Shown: positions 54,556 to 63,380 of the stretch, piece by piece
Layout of the letters: each line of letters starts with the position of its first letter
How positions within the stretch are numbered: the stretch's first letter is position 1
DNA from: Lachnospiraceae bacterium
GTDB taxonomy: Bacteria; Bacillota; Clostridia; Lachnospirales; Lachnospiraceae
Length of the DNA: 64,000 bases
Assembly (NCBI GenBank): GCA_015057525.1
Contig: SVEE01000006.1
Coordinates: forward strand, 84,937-148,936
Reading direction: 5' to 3'
The notes under the pieces: generated by a model
What the model was told of the DNA's origin: nothing
Seen by the model: the letters and a program-made list of their open reading frames with translations, nothing else
Database searches by the model: none
Position numbers and translations under genes: made by a program

Positions 54556-56039
54556 TATAAACTACCTCCTGTCGCTAAAGTCATTATCTTCGCCTGATCT
54601 GCATCCTTACCATCTAAGATGCCTCTTACCTCGCCCTCACGAATTACCATGATTCTATCGCTCATTCCTAAAACCTCAGGTAACTCTGACGAAACCATTA
54701 TTACTGCAACTCCCTTAGCTGCCATCTTGTTGATTACATCGTAAATTTCCTTCTTAGCTCCGATATCTACACCTCTTGTAGGCTCATCTAAGATAAGTAT
54801 CTTTGGATCTGTGTAAACCCATTTTGCAAGTACAACCTTCTGCTGATTACCACCAGATAAGTTATTACATTCATGCCATGGGCCGAAACATTTAACTCTG
54901 AATTCTTCGATACCCTGATTTACAATCTCATCCTGCTTTTCTTTCTTAAGAACACCCTTCTTAGATACCTTACCTAAGTTAGCTATTTCAATGTTCTCAG
55001 CAATGCTCTTCTCAAGGAGGAGTCCTTCTGTCTTTCTGTCTTCTGTAACAAATCCAATACCTGCTTCTATTGCATGTCTAGGATTTTTAATTAATACTTC
55101 TTCACCATCTATATAAATTTTACCACTGTCCTTCTTAAGGTTTCCAAAGATAGCCTGCATAATCTCAGTTCTTCCAGCACCCATAAGTCCTGCTACACCA
55201 AGAACCTCTCCTGCGTTAACTGAGAAACTAACATCGTGGAAAAGTTTTCCACTTGTAAGTCCTTCAACCTTAAGTACCTCTGCTCCAATTTTAGAATCTC
55301 TCTTAGGGAAACGCTCTCCAATTTCTCTACCAATCATCATCTGAACTACGTCATCCATAGTAAGATCCTTGATTGCCTTAGTATCTATATACTGACCATC
55401 TCTTAAGATTGTAATTCTGTCACAAAGTGCAAAAATTTCTTCCATTCTGTGAGATATGTAAACTATAGATACACCCTTCTTACGGAGAGAATTTATTACC
55501 TTAAACAATCCCTCTGTTTCACTTTCTGTAAGTGCCGCTGTAGGCTCATCCATAATGATAACCTTAGCATCTACCATAAGAGCCTTGCAAATTTCTATCA
55601 TCTGTTGCTGTCCTACAGATAAGTCAGACATAATCGCATCAACCGGAATGCTTACACCCACCTTATCCATAACTTCTTTAGCCTTTTCTCTCATGGCCTT
55701 CTTATCACATACTCCGAACTTCTTTGTGATTTCCTTGCCCATGAACATATTTTCTTCTACTGTTAAGTCAAAGAGTGCATTTATCTCCTGATAAATGAAT
55801 ACGATACCTGCTTTCTCCGCTTCCTGTGGACTTCTGTATACCACTTCTTCACCATCAACAAGAACTGTACCGGCATCTCTTGTGTAAACTCCTGTAAGAA
55901 TTTTCATAAGAGTAGATTTACCTGCACCATTTTCGCCCATAAGTGCATGTACTTCACCGTCAGTTAACTCAAATCCAGCATCCTTTAATACCTGGTTTGA
56001 ACCAAATGACTTGTTGATACCTGTCATCTTAATATTCAT
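54555..56039 (-). CDS. rbsA: Ribose ABC transporter ATPase (two cassettes)
   Basis: A 494-residue ATPase with two nucleotide-binding domains. First: Walker A GENGAGKST, signature LSVGQQQMIEI, Walker B VIIMDEPTAAL. Second: a degenerate Walker A region GLMGAGRTE, signature LSGGNQQKVVLAKW, and ILILDEPTRGVD. The asymmetric second site is normal for RbsA/MglA proteins. It follows rbsD by about 20 bp. Confidence 0.95.
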   Translation of the reverse strand: MNIKMTGINKSFGSNQVLKDAGFELTDGEVHALMGENGAGKSTLMKILTGVYTRDAGTVLVDGEEVVYRSPQEAEKAGIVFIYQEINALFDLTVEENMFMGKEITKKFGVCDKKAMREKAKEVMDKVGVSIPVDAIMSDLSVGQQQMIEICKALMVDAKVIIMDEPTAALTESETEGLFKVINSLRKKGVSIVYISHRMEEIFALCDRITILRDGQYIDTKAIKDLTMDDVVQMMIGREIGERFPKRDSKIGAEVLKVEGLTSGKLFHDVSFSVNAGEVLGVAGLMGAGRTEIMQAIFGNLKKDSGKIYIDGEEVLIKNPRHAIEAGIGFVTEDRKTEGLLLEKSIAENIEIANLGKVSKKGVLKKEKQDEIVNQGIEEFRVKCFGPWHECNNLSGGNQQKVVLAKWVYTDPKILILDEPTRGVDIGAKKEIYDVINKMAAKGVAVIMVSSELPEVLGMSDRIMVIREGEVRGILDGKDADQAKIMTLATGGSL

Positions 56040-56060
56040 ATTCTGTTGACCCCCTTTCTT

Positions 56061-56465
56061 TTATGCAAATATACATCCCGACTGCAAAATAATGTTTGCG
56101 TAAGGAGTTGTTTCACCGGTTCTTATAACCGCCTTACATTCCTTTGTCTTAGCCTTAAGTTCTACATGTGACACAAACTCTACTTCAATATCCTGTCCCT
56201 TAAATAACTCGTTAATCTCTGATAGTACCTTCTCGTTCTGTGTCTTAATCTCTTCTGCTAAAATGATTTTCTCAATCTTCATGTCTTTTGCTACTACTTC
56301 AAGAGTCTTCATAAATGTAGGAACCCCAAACTCTAAAGCAAGGTCAATTCTCTCAACCTCATCAGGTATTGGTAATCCGCAATCACCTACACATATCCAA
56401 TCTGTATGTCCCATGTAAGACAAAACTCTTGAAATGTCGCTGTTAAGTATTCCACCTTTTTTCAT
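56061..56465 (-). CDS. rbsD: D-ribose pyranase
   Basis: A 134-residue mutarotase that converts pyranose to furanose or open-chain ribose for the kinase. MKKGGILNSDISRVLSYMGHTDWICVGDCGLPIP contains the catalytic His (about residue 20) and Asp. The C-terminal YANIILQSG completes the active site. It lies 15 bp after rbsR. Confidence 0.95.
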   Translation of the reverse strand: MKKGGILNSDISRVLSYMGHTDWICVGDCGLPIPDEVERIDLALEFGVPTFMKTLEVVAKDMKIEKIILAEEIKTQNEKVLSEINELFKGQDIEVEFVSHVELKAKTKECKAVIRTGETTPYANIILQSGCIFA

Positions 56466-56480
56466 GTAACCCTCCCTTTC

Positions 56481-57455
56481 TTAACTATATTTTGTTGTTT
56501 CTCTTTTAATCAGCTGTGCTGGAAAAATATATTCTTCATTCTTCTTGTTGCAATCTGTTATAAGTCTTGCCGCCTTAACTCCCATTTCAGTTATTGGCTG
56601 TGCAATTGTGGTTAACTCCGGTGTCATTAAACTTGCCATTGCAATATCATCAAAACCTATAATTTGTATATTGTCAGGAACTCCAATTCCTTTGTTATGT
56701 AGCACCTTATAAACAGAAACTGCAACCATATCGTTACATGCTATTATTCCATCTGTATGAGGATATTTTTCTAATAATTCCTCTGTAACTGCAAGACCTT
56801 CATTAAACTCATAATCACAACATACAGTCATCTCTGTAATACCATTCTCGTTACATACATCTCTATAACCCTCATAACGCTCTTTAGCGCTGGATATATC
56901 CTGAGGTCCTTTGATACATACAACGTTTTTACAACCACAATCCATCAAGTGTTGCATCGCTAATCTACCACCGTCGTAATGATTACAATGTATATAACTG
57001 CAATTTGTACCATGTAGCGGACGTCTGTCAGTTATTACAATTGGTATTTGACTTGATTCGATAAGAGGCATTATCTCTTCGTTGCTAGTTGTAACAATAA
57101 TTCCATCTGCATTCATAGACATAAGCATTTGAATCATGGACTTTTCTTTCTCAGGATTGTGACCTGTGTTGCAAAGAAGTAATCTAAAACCATGTTCATC
57201 TGCTTCCTTCTCTATAGCACTTGCCATCTGCGTAAAAAATGGATTATCAATACTCGGTACAATAAGTCCAATTATTTTAGCAGACCTTTTGAATAGTGAC
57301 CTTGCAACTTCATTTGGAACAAAGCCTGTCTCCTTAATCACTTTTTGTACCCTTTGCTTTTTCTCGTCATCAACATTCGCCGTTCCATTAATAACTCTGG
57401 ATACTGTAGCAGGAGAAACCTCTGCCAAACGAGCCACATCTCTAATACTTGTCAA
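56481..57455 (-). CDS. rbsR: LacI-family ribose operon repressor
   Basis: 324 residues from TTG 57455, giving MTSIRDVARLAEVSPATVSR, the standard LacI-family start, with GGGGGTGG 5 nt upstream; ATG 57470 adds five non-conserved residues. The helix-turn-helix and hinge (about 1-60) are followed by a PBP-like sugar-binding domain (SIDNPFFTQMA; ACNDMVAVSVYKVL; IQIIGFDDI). The first gene of the cluster and surely autoregulated, since a palindromic operator lies 33 bp upstream. Confidence 0.93.
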   Translation of the reverse strand: MTSIRDVARLAEVSPATVSRVINGTANVDDEKKQRVQKVIKETGFVPNEVARSLFKRSAKIIGLIVPSIDNPFFTQMASAIEKEADEHGFRLLLCNTGHNPEKEKSMIQMLMSMNADGIIVTTSNEEIMPLIESSQIPIVITDRRPLHGTNCSYIHCNHYDGGRLAMQHLMDCGCKNVVCIKGPQDISSAKERYEGYRDVCNENGITEMTVCCDYEFNEGLAVTEELLEKYPHTDGIIACNDMVAVSVYKVLHNKGIGVPDNIQIIGFDDIAMASLMTPELTTIAQPITEMGVKAARLITDCNKKNEEYIFPAQLIKRETTKYS

Positions 57456-57487
57456 TAAAACCACCCCCATTTGTGAATTTTATCCCG

Positions 57488-57539
57488 TGAAACCCGTTTC
57501 AAACTAATTTCATTATACCACTTGCATATAATATGTCAA
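57488..57539 (-). promoter_or_regulatory. Promoter and RbsR operator of the ribose cluster
   Basis: Minus-strand TTGACA (57534-57539) and TATAAT (57512-57517), 16-bp spacing. Downstream of the -10 is the perfect palindrome TGAAACCCGTTTCA (57488-57501), a LacI-family operator type like those of RbsR/CcpA. It overlaps the expected transcription start. The 144-bp spacer also holds the dagK terminator. Confidence 0.85.
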
Positions 57540-57551
57540 CATTTTTTCGTC

Positions 57552-57598
57552 AAAAAAAGCACAAAAAAATCTTTTTTTCGCCTTTTATTGTGCTTTTT
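57552..57598 (-). terminator. Terminator after the lipid kinase gene
   Basis: AAAAGCACAA/TTGTGCTTTT stem with an A/T-rich loop; T-run follows on the minus strand. Confidence 0.8.
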
Positions 57599-57614
57599 AT
57601 CCAACAACAAATAT

Positions 57615-58571
57615 TTAATTTATGGTATTTAATATTTTTAAAAGAGAAGGCTTGCACGCAAACTGCACATCTCTAACATCTCCTACATATTCTCCATCTG
57701 TGTGAAGAACAACTTCCTTATCTAACTCAAAAGAATATTCTTGGCAATCAAAAAGTTCAAAACGTTTTATGTGTTTTTGTTGCGCTAATACTAATACAGG
57801 GAGACAAAAAAATGTTTGCCACTGTGGAATTCCCGCTACACAGCATACAGAGAATTTACCATCTGTAGCACTTGCCTCAGGAGCCATAGGCACTCCTCCA
57901 CCCTCCGCTCTAAAATTCATGATAGCTGAAAAAATTATTTTCTCATAGTTTTTTTCAGTTCCATCTATCTTAGCTTTACCATTAAAAGTATCCATAGAAA
58001 AAAGTGTCTGAACAGTCAATATAATATAAGTAAGCTTCCCAAGATGAATTTTATTAAGGAACTTTTTAATTTTAGATGTCAATGCTTTCTTACAAACGAT
58101 TGCATCTAGTCCTATCCCCGAACTAATTACAAACTTGCGGGACTTTTCTCCATTGTTCCATGTAACCTGTCCGATATCTATAGCAGTATAATTTTTCTCA
58201 ACTTTTACACCATTAGAACTTATTTTATTAAATATATCCTTTATAATCTTACTTACATCCTTACCAACACCCAAGCCTCTTGCAAAATCATTACCTGAAC
58301 CAGCAGGAATAACTCCAAATTTTACTTTTGAAAAATCAGTAATTCCATTGACAACCTCATTAACTGTTCCATCTCCACCGACGACAATTATATTTATATC
58401 TTCATCATCTAACTGGCAAATTTTTTTAGCCAACCAAGTAGCATGACCTTCATACTTAGTTCTGAAGGCTTTATATGGTAAAGAATAGTTGCTTAATTGA
58501 CCGCGAATCTCTTTCCATACTTCCTTACCCTTGCCGCTTTTTGAGGTAGTATTTACAATAAAATAAAGCAT
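57615..58571 (-). CDS. Diacylglycerol/lipid kinase (YegS/DagK family)
   Basis: A 318-residue kinase. VVGGDGTVNEVVNGI (about 65-79) and VIPAGSGNDFARGLG (about 90-104) are the nucleotide-binding blocks of the DAGK catalytic domain. The C-terminal lid includes FSVCCVAGIP. It phosphorylates diacylglycerol or a related lipid; the precise substrate cannot be read. It starts 3 bp after the zinc-ribbon gene and probably forms an operon with it. Confidence 0.9.
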   Translation of the reverse strand: MLYFIVNTTSKSGKGKEVWKEIRGQLSNYSLPYKAFRTKYEGHATWLAKKICQLDDEDINIIVVGGDGTVNEVVNGITDFSKVKFGVIPAGSGNDFARGLGVGKDVSKIIKDIFNKISSNGVKVEKNYTAIDIGQVTWNNGEKSRKFVISSGIGLDAIVCKKALTSKIKKFLNKIHLGKLTYIILTVQTLFSMDTFNGKAKIDGTEKNYEKIIFSAIMNFRAEGGGVPMAPEASATDGKFSVCCVAGIPQWQTFFCLPVLVLAQQKHIKRFELFDCQEYSFELDKEVVLHTDGEYVGDVRDVQFACKPSLLKILNTIN

Positions 58572-58574
58572 ATC

Positions 58575-59219
58575 TTATACCTCCACCTTCTTGCCACAAT
58601 TAGGGCAATAATTAGGCCACATTTTAAATTCCTCAAAGGAATAACCACAATAAACACAACCAGCGACTGATGCTTTCTGCTGTTCGCGCATCCTACGCAT
58701 CATGATATTACTATCCTTACGATTGATAATTTCGCTTTGTTTGAGTAATCTGTCCTGTATCACAGACCAGACATCCATCTGTCCATCCATAACTCCCTTT
58801 ATATATTCTGTAAGGGAAATCTTGTAATGATGTGCACCACGCTGAATCTGTTCCTTAGTCATATAAAGTTGACTTCTGGCAATGGACAAAAATGAATTTG
58901 CAAATCCTTGCAATCTTTCTGCTATATTCTCAGCAGAAATTTCCACCTTAGAATCCATCTCATGCATACGACAAATCAAATAAGCTTCATAGGCTTTTGA
59001 GGCAATCCCCAAAGCCTCCTGTTTTAGAATATTAAGTTCCCCTGTTTCATCTACAGCAATAACTATGGGGTCATACACCCTATGAAAATCAGAACGGATA
59101 GAAGCTATTTTATTTTCAACAACCTGAAGTTCATCTAACAGTCTTTTTACTTCCTGCTGTTCCAGTTCCAGATTTTTATTGTAATCAACAGCAGAATTTA
59201 AAAAATCTAAGATTTCCAT
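58575..59219 (-). CDS. Helical protein with C-terminal zinc ribbon
   Basis: A 214-residue protein from ATG 59219 (GTGGGG site 8 nt upstream). Residues 1-60 form a coiled coil (LELEQQEVKRLLDELQVVEN). The middle is helical. The end carries a zinc ribbon with two CxxC pairs (CVYC...YCPNC). I do not recognise a named family. It precedes the lipid kinase by 3 bp, so their products may be functionally linked. Confidence 0.7.
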   Translation of the reverse strand: MEILDFLNSAVDYNKNLELEQQEVKRLLDELQVVENKIASIRSDFHRVYDPIVIAVDETGELNILKQEALGIASKAYEAYLICRMHEMDSKVEISAENIAERLQGFANSFLSIARSQLYMTKEQIQRGAHHYKISLTEYIKGVMDGQMDVWSVIQDRLLKQSEIINRKDSNIMMRRMREQQKASVAGCVYCGYSFEEFKMWPNYCPNCGKKVEV

Positions 59220-59291
59220 GGTACACCCCACTTTCCAAAGTAATTTATAAAAGTATACCATGTTAATCTTAGATATGTCATTTATTTTCTA

Positions 59292-59480
59292 TTATCTTTT
59301 CATTAATTCTTTAATAAGTCTACCACCTTGTATTATCAAAGTTGGTACAAGTGCAAGAAGTAAGATAAATACAAGTTGTTTCGCAGAAAGCGCAGATACC
59401 AAGAAGAGTTTCTGCATAAATGGAACAAACAATACTACACAAAGAAGAAGCACACCATCTGATATATTTCTTTCATTCCA
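59292..59480 (-). pseudogene. C-terminal remnant of a cation-transporting P-type ATPase
   Basis: 63 open codons with no start codon at the 5' end, ending at TAA 59292-59294. The translation NERNISDGVLLLCVVLFVPF...LIIQGGRLIKELMKR reads as the last two membrane helices of a PMR1/Ca2+-type P-type ATPase. The ATP-binding and metal-binding parts are missing. It lies downstream of a Mn2+-riboswitch-like element, whose usual targets include this type of ATPase. The junction at about 59481 abuts a copy of the riboswitch 5' end. Confidence 0.7.
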
Positions 59481-59541
59481 TTACTCCCTTCTTTTCGCAT
59501 AATATAAGTATTTCCACTTACCTGTACATGCAACCACAAGA

Positions 59542-59587
59542 ATAAAAAAAGACCTCTTGTGTGCATACTCTGCACACAAAAAGTCTT
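59542..59587 (-). terminator. Riboswitch-associated intrinsic terminator
   Basis: 17-position stem (AAGACUUUUUGUGUGCA with UGCACACAAGAGGUCUU, two G-U), loop GAGUA, then seven T. It lies immediately 3' of the aptamer-like region. Confidence 0.85.
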
Positions 59588-59682
59588 GTTTAACGAAATG
59601 TTCCCTGACTCCGGTCTGAATCATCAGACGTACTGACGAAGGACAGGACATGTATAAAACTACATGCAACTACTCCCTTTTT
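59588..59682 (-). promoter_or_regulatory. yybP-ykoY-like (manganese) riboswitch
   Basis: Minus-strand leader with AAAAAGGGAGTAG (59670-59682), a GCATGTA/TACATG(t) hairpin, CGTCAGTACG (59629-59638) and a GTCTGA/TCAGAC hairpin followed by CCGG. The GGGAGTAG and CGUCAGUACG elements are hallmarks of the yybP-ykoY class, which senses Mn2+ and controls exporters including P-type ATPases. TATAAT (59693-59698) lies just upstream. A terminator follows. The downstream gene is only an ATPase remnant, so the switch appears to be an orphan. Confidence 0.7.
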
Positions 59683-59727
59683 GCATATTATCATTATATG
59701 CAAAAATCAAAAAGTAATTAACGTTTT

Positions 59728-61209
59728 TTAAAATCCACTCAATCTAAAGGCAACAACTTCCATAGCCGACTCATCAGCACGATCCTCAGTCATTATTGTA
59801 AGAATACTACCATCACTAAGTACAGTACCACCACAGAACCATGGGTAATTTGTGCTGAATAAATCTGCATCGTCAAGAACTCCGATGCATGTACCATCAG
59901 CCGACCATAAAACCACTTCTCTCATATTTCCATCCAAGCCAATAAATCCGTTAGAAGTCTGTGCCATAAATGTAATACATCCTAAACCTTCACCATCAAC
60001 ATCTGTCAATGTCATTTGAAGTACACCATCTGTATCATAGACGAAAGCTTTATGAGTATCATCTGTAGCATCGGAACCACATACATAAATGTAGTTGTCG
60101 TCTACAGTCACGCTTGAAATTGTCGATACCTCAGCAAAAGTAATAGGTGTTGATGTTATGCTACCATTAGCAATAGTAATTTTTTCACATTCAGGTCCTG
60201 AAAACCAATCAATACCCCACTCACCAGATGGACTCATGTATACATAATCCACTTCATCATAGGTTGCAACTTCCACACCATCTTTAATACACATCAACGA
60301 ATAACCAAAGCCTGATATCCATACCGAGCCATCATCAGTTGCCTGAACGTAAGTATAATCCTCACCACAACTAATCTCACTATCAAATGTAAGAGAGGAG
60401 CCATCATATGAATACTGCTTCAATGTTCCATCGCCAAGAATAAATACCTTGTCTTCAGTCGCTGCCACAGAATGGTTAAAAGTTTCACCTGTAATAATAC
60501 ATTCTGCTATAGGAAGCCACTCGCTATTTACAGTATATTCACCAACAGAAGCGCTTCCCTGCGAAGCCGAAAATGCTTCACCTTCCCAAGGCCAAGGTGC
60601 ATCTACATTTCCAATATCTTCTGTACAAATTGTAAGTCCATCTAAAAGCTCTCCAACACACTCATTTTCATAATCACCCATGATTTGAATTGATACAGTT
60701 GTAGAAGCTGATTCCCAACGACCAATATATTTAATATACGGTTCCCCCCAAAATTCTCCTTCATACAACAAGCAATCTATACCACCTATATTCACTAAAT
60801 CATACGCATCATTAACTACATATTCATACGCATCAAATTCATAAATATTAAGATAATCGCGGAACGATTCGTGGTTTTCAATGCATACATCAATTTGTAC
60901 GCTTGTAATATAACTATCTCCCTCTGGAATGTCCAAATATACACAAGCATACGTCTCATCCATATATGTATATTCCTCATTATAATTCCAAACATCAGAA
61001 TCATAATTCAAAGTTAATACATCTGTCTCCAAAACTTCTCCTGACACAGTTGTTTCTGTATCATTTTCTTCATTTTCTTCCTTCTCTGCCTCTGTTTTTG
61101 TTTCTTCAGATTCAGATTTTGATTTTTTGTCATCACCAGAATCCCCACATCCTCCAAGTGATAACATCATGACACTAGCCATGAGCATAGCCAAAAATTT
61201 CTTTTTCAT
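59728..61209 (-). CDS. Lipoprotein with acidic linker and beta-rich domain
   Basis: 493 residues. Signal MKKKFLAMLMASVMMLSLGGC with lipobox LGGC (Cys21). Residues 22-58 are a low-complexity Asp/Glu/Lys/Ser stretch. The rest is beta-rich: a first domain (about 60-195), then a repeated pattern resembling propeller blades (VFILGDGTLKQYSYDGSSL, VQATDDGSVWISGFGYSLM, YIYVCGSD, GFIGLDGNMREVVLWSADG). No enzyme motif. Probably a surface sensor or scaffold; no relatives recognised. Confidence 0.75.
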   Translation of the reverse strand: MKKKFLAMLMASVMMLSLGGCGDSGDDKKSKSESEETKTEAEKEENEENDTETTVSGEVLETDVLTLNYDSDVWNYNEEYTYMDETYACVYLDIPEGDSYITSVQIDVCIENHESFRDYLNIYEFDAYEYVVNDAYDLVNIGGIDCLLYEGEFWGEPYIKYIGRWESASTTVSIQIMGDYENECVGELLDGLTICTEDIGNVDAPWPWEGEAFSASQGSASVGEYTVNSEWLPIAECIITGETFNHSVAATEDKVFILGDGTLKQYSYDGSSLTFDSEISCGEDYTYVQATDDGSVWISGFGYSLMCIKDGVEVATYDEVDYVYMSPSGEWGIDWFSGPECEKITIANGSITSTPITFAEVSTISSVTVDDNYIYVCGSDATDDTHKAFVYDTDGVLQMTLTDVDGEGLGCITFMAQTSNGFIGLDGNMREVVLWSADGTCIGVLDDADLFSTNYPWFCGGTVLSDGSILTIMTEDRADESAMEVVAFRLSGF

Positions 61210-61272
61210 TTTTCATTCTCCTATTCTTTACACTATTTTATTTTTTTGCTATTCTATAAAATAGATTTGGGT

Positions 61273-61306
61273 GTTCTCTGCATCCGTTGGCGCGCAAGCA
61301 GAGAAC
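61273..61306. repeat. Perfect 9-bp inverted repeat in the 61.2-61.5 kb spacer
   Basis: GTTCTCTGC and GCAGAGAAC with a 16-nt loop, ahead of nested TGCAAAA/TTTTGCA (61313-61320 and 61358-61364 region) and AAAGGGG/CCCCTTT pairs. This GC-richer patch lies in a 296-bp divergent spacer that otherwise shows nothing clear. Confidence 0.5.
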
Positions 61307-61505
61307 TTATGCAAAATCATTTCACACAAAGGGGCCCAATTAATTCTTTTTGCAGCATTAGGCCTTATCCCCTTTTTCAAAACCTTGCAAATGTAATTAT
61401 AAAAAAAACTATTATTTTCACCCCACCCATATAACAAAAAAAGGGTAGGACTGTGTGTTTTTTTGGGTTTTACAATTATAAAACATTGAAAAGGACTGAA
61501 AAAAT

Positions 61506-62132
61506 ATGAAAAAAATTATTACAATCTTTTTATCTATTATACTTATGACAACAAGTCTTTCGGGCTGTTCACACACGAAAAAACCATCGCCCGAAAATCC
61601 AGTCACGCTCACTTTGTGGCACGTGTATGGTAGCCAGACAACATCACCATTAAATAACATCATTGATGAATTCAATAAAACTGTGGGAAAAGAAAACGGT
61701 ATAACTATTAATATTGTCTCAGTAACCAGTTCTTCCGCTATCGACAGTGCCTTGGCTGCATCTGCAAACAACGAACCTGGAGCGGTAGATATGCCCGATA
61801 TATTTATAGCCTACCCAAGAGTTGTGGAAATTGTTGGTCGCGACAATCTTCTTACATGGAATAATTATTTTACAGATGAAGAACTTTCTTTATTTAATGA
61901 AGAATTTCTATCCGAAGGATACTTTGATAACGAACTTTTAATGCTCCCCATAGCAAAATCCTCCGAAGCATTTTTCATAAATCAAACTCTTTTCGAAAGG
62001 TTTAGTACCGAAACTGGTGTTAATATTGATACTCTGGAAACTTTTAACGGCATATTTGAAACTGCAAATATATATTATGACTGGTCTGGCGGGCAGAATT
62101 TCATTCAAATCAACGACTATTACCGAGTCTAA
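61506..62132 (+). pseudogene. Truncated ABC solute-binding lipoprotein (family 1)
   Basis: 208 residues of a protein family normally ~420-450 long. Lipoprotein signal with LSGC (Cys21); VTLTLWHVYGSQTTSPLNNI is the typical mature start and MPDIFIAYPRVVEIVGRDNL and PIAKSSEAFFINQTLFER are family blocks. The frame ends abruptly after GGQNFIQINDYY, where the sequence switches to an unrelated HTH fragment. The C-terminal lobe is missing, so sugar binding is unlikely. Confidence 0.8.
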
Positions 62133-62313
62133 AATATATGAATTATATCTTAACGGAAAAAAAGCCAAAGAAATCACCAGTATTCTTAGTATCACAGAGA
62201 ATACCTTGAAATATCACAACAAAAATATATATAGCAAACTGGGCATATCATCTAGAAAACAATTACTCAGATATGCCACACTAAAACAGCATGAGGATAA
62301 AAGCAATCCATAA
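62118..62313 (+). pseudogene. LuxR-type HTH fragment
   Basis: In the +1 frame relative to the preceding gene, residues TESKIYELYLNGKKAKEITS and TENTLKYHNKNIYSKLGISS are a clear LuxR/GerE helix-turn-helix, the C-terminal ~60 residues of a regulator. Its receiver or sensor half is missing. It is joined directly to the truncated solute-binding gene at about 62118-62125. Confidence 0.75.
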
Positions 62314-62316
62314 CAC

Positions 62317-63279
62317 CTACTGATTTATATTTAATTGAGAAAACTCCAATTTTAAATTAATAAATTCCTCTATTTTTCTTAGCATCATATAAAGCATTGC
62401 TCTATCCTCAAATTCTTTTCTTTCCTCCGGCAAAGGCTTTTCTTTCATGCTTTTGTCTAATATTATAAAATCACATGCCAGACTCTCACAAGTGTTATCC
62501 TTGTGATATTCTTCTGACATCTTCTTTAAAAAACCAGATATCTTTTTTGCAGTAATGGGCGTTGTTTCAAGTCTCCTAACACAACCATACATTTCGTAAA
62601 GCACATGGCATTGTTTTTCTCTCATTTTCAAATATTCTCTGTCATATATATCTTTACTACCAAATTGATTATTAAAGTTTTCCTCAGCCACATTTTTCGC
62701 ATGTCTTATTATTTTCTCTAAATTAGAAAAACAATCTCCGTTATAATCAGATAAATCCTTGTCCATGATTCTCTCTGACATTCTGGATAAAATATTTTTT
62801 ATTTGAGCATCCGTTTCTTCCTTAAGTTCCTCTATATAACTTACATTTTTACGCAAATGTAGATTCGCAATAATTCCAACTGTTGCTCCAATTAAAAATA
62901 TTCCTGTTTCATTTAATACATGACTAAGTTGCATATCTCCATAAGTAACAAAATGTGACATCAATACCAAATTCATGGTTATTGCGTTATTCCAACCAGC
63001 CAGCTGACATATTCCAATAAAAACAACAAGAAAAACAAAGAATGCTTTAATAGTAAATCCTAAAAGCAAGAAACATATATATGACACAACAAGTGCAACA
63101 ACATACCCCATAAGCCTTGGAAGTATAGTTTTTAACGTTTCCTTTTTTGTGGGCTGAATAGTAAGCATTGCAACAATACCTGTGGAGATGGCAAACTCAA
63201 GACCGAATAAAGAAGCAATTATAATTGCAATTATTGCTGCACCAGACAATTTAATTGTGTTTATAATTTTTTTATTCAT
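62317..63279 (-). CDS. Aromatic acid exporter family protein (ArAE_1)
   Basis: A 320-residue protein. The N-terminal ~145 residues have about five membrane helices (IIAIIIASLFGLEFAISTGI, then TIQPTKKETLKTILPRL, the family signature). The C-terminal half is a cytoplasmic helical domain. The family is related to FUSC/YccS-type pumps for aromatic carboxylates, but substrates are mostly unknown. It ends 4 bp from the LuxR fragment on the other strand. Confidence 0.85.
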   Translation of the reverse strand: MNKKIINTIKLSGAAIIAIIIASLFGLEFAISTGIVAMLTIQPTKKETLKTILPRLMGYVVALVVSYICFLLLGFTIKAFFVFLVVFIGICQLAGWNNAITMNLVLMSHFVTYGDMQLSHVLNETGIFLIGATVGIIANLHLRKNVSYIEELKEETDAQIKNILSRMSERIMDKDLSDYNGDCFSNLEKIIRHAKNVAEENFNNQFGSKDIYDREYLKMREKQCHVLYEMYGCVRRLETTPITAKKISGFLKKMSEEYHKDNTCESLACDFIILDKSMKEKPLPEERKEFEDRAMLYMMLRKIEEFINLKLEFSQLNINQ

Positions 63280-63380
63280 ACTGATTCCCCTCCATAATCA
63301 ATGTACCCTCTTTAGACTATTCGTAATCAAATTTAATTATTTTGAATAGATTTCGTTTTATGTCATAACCCATTGAACAA

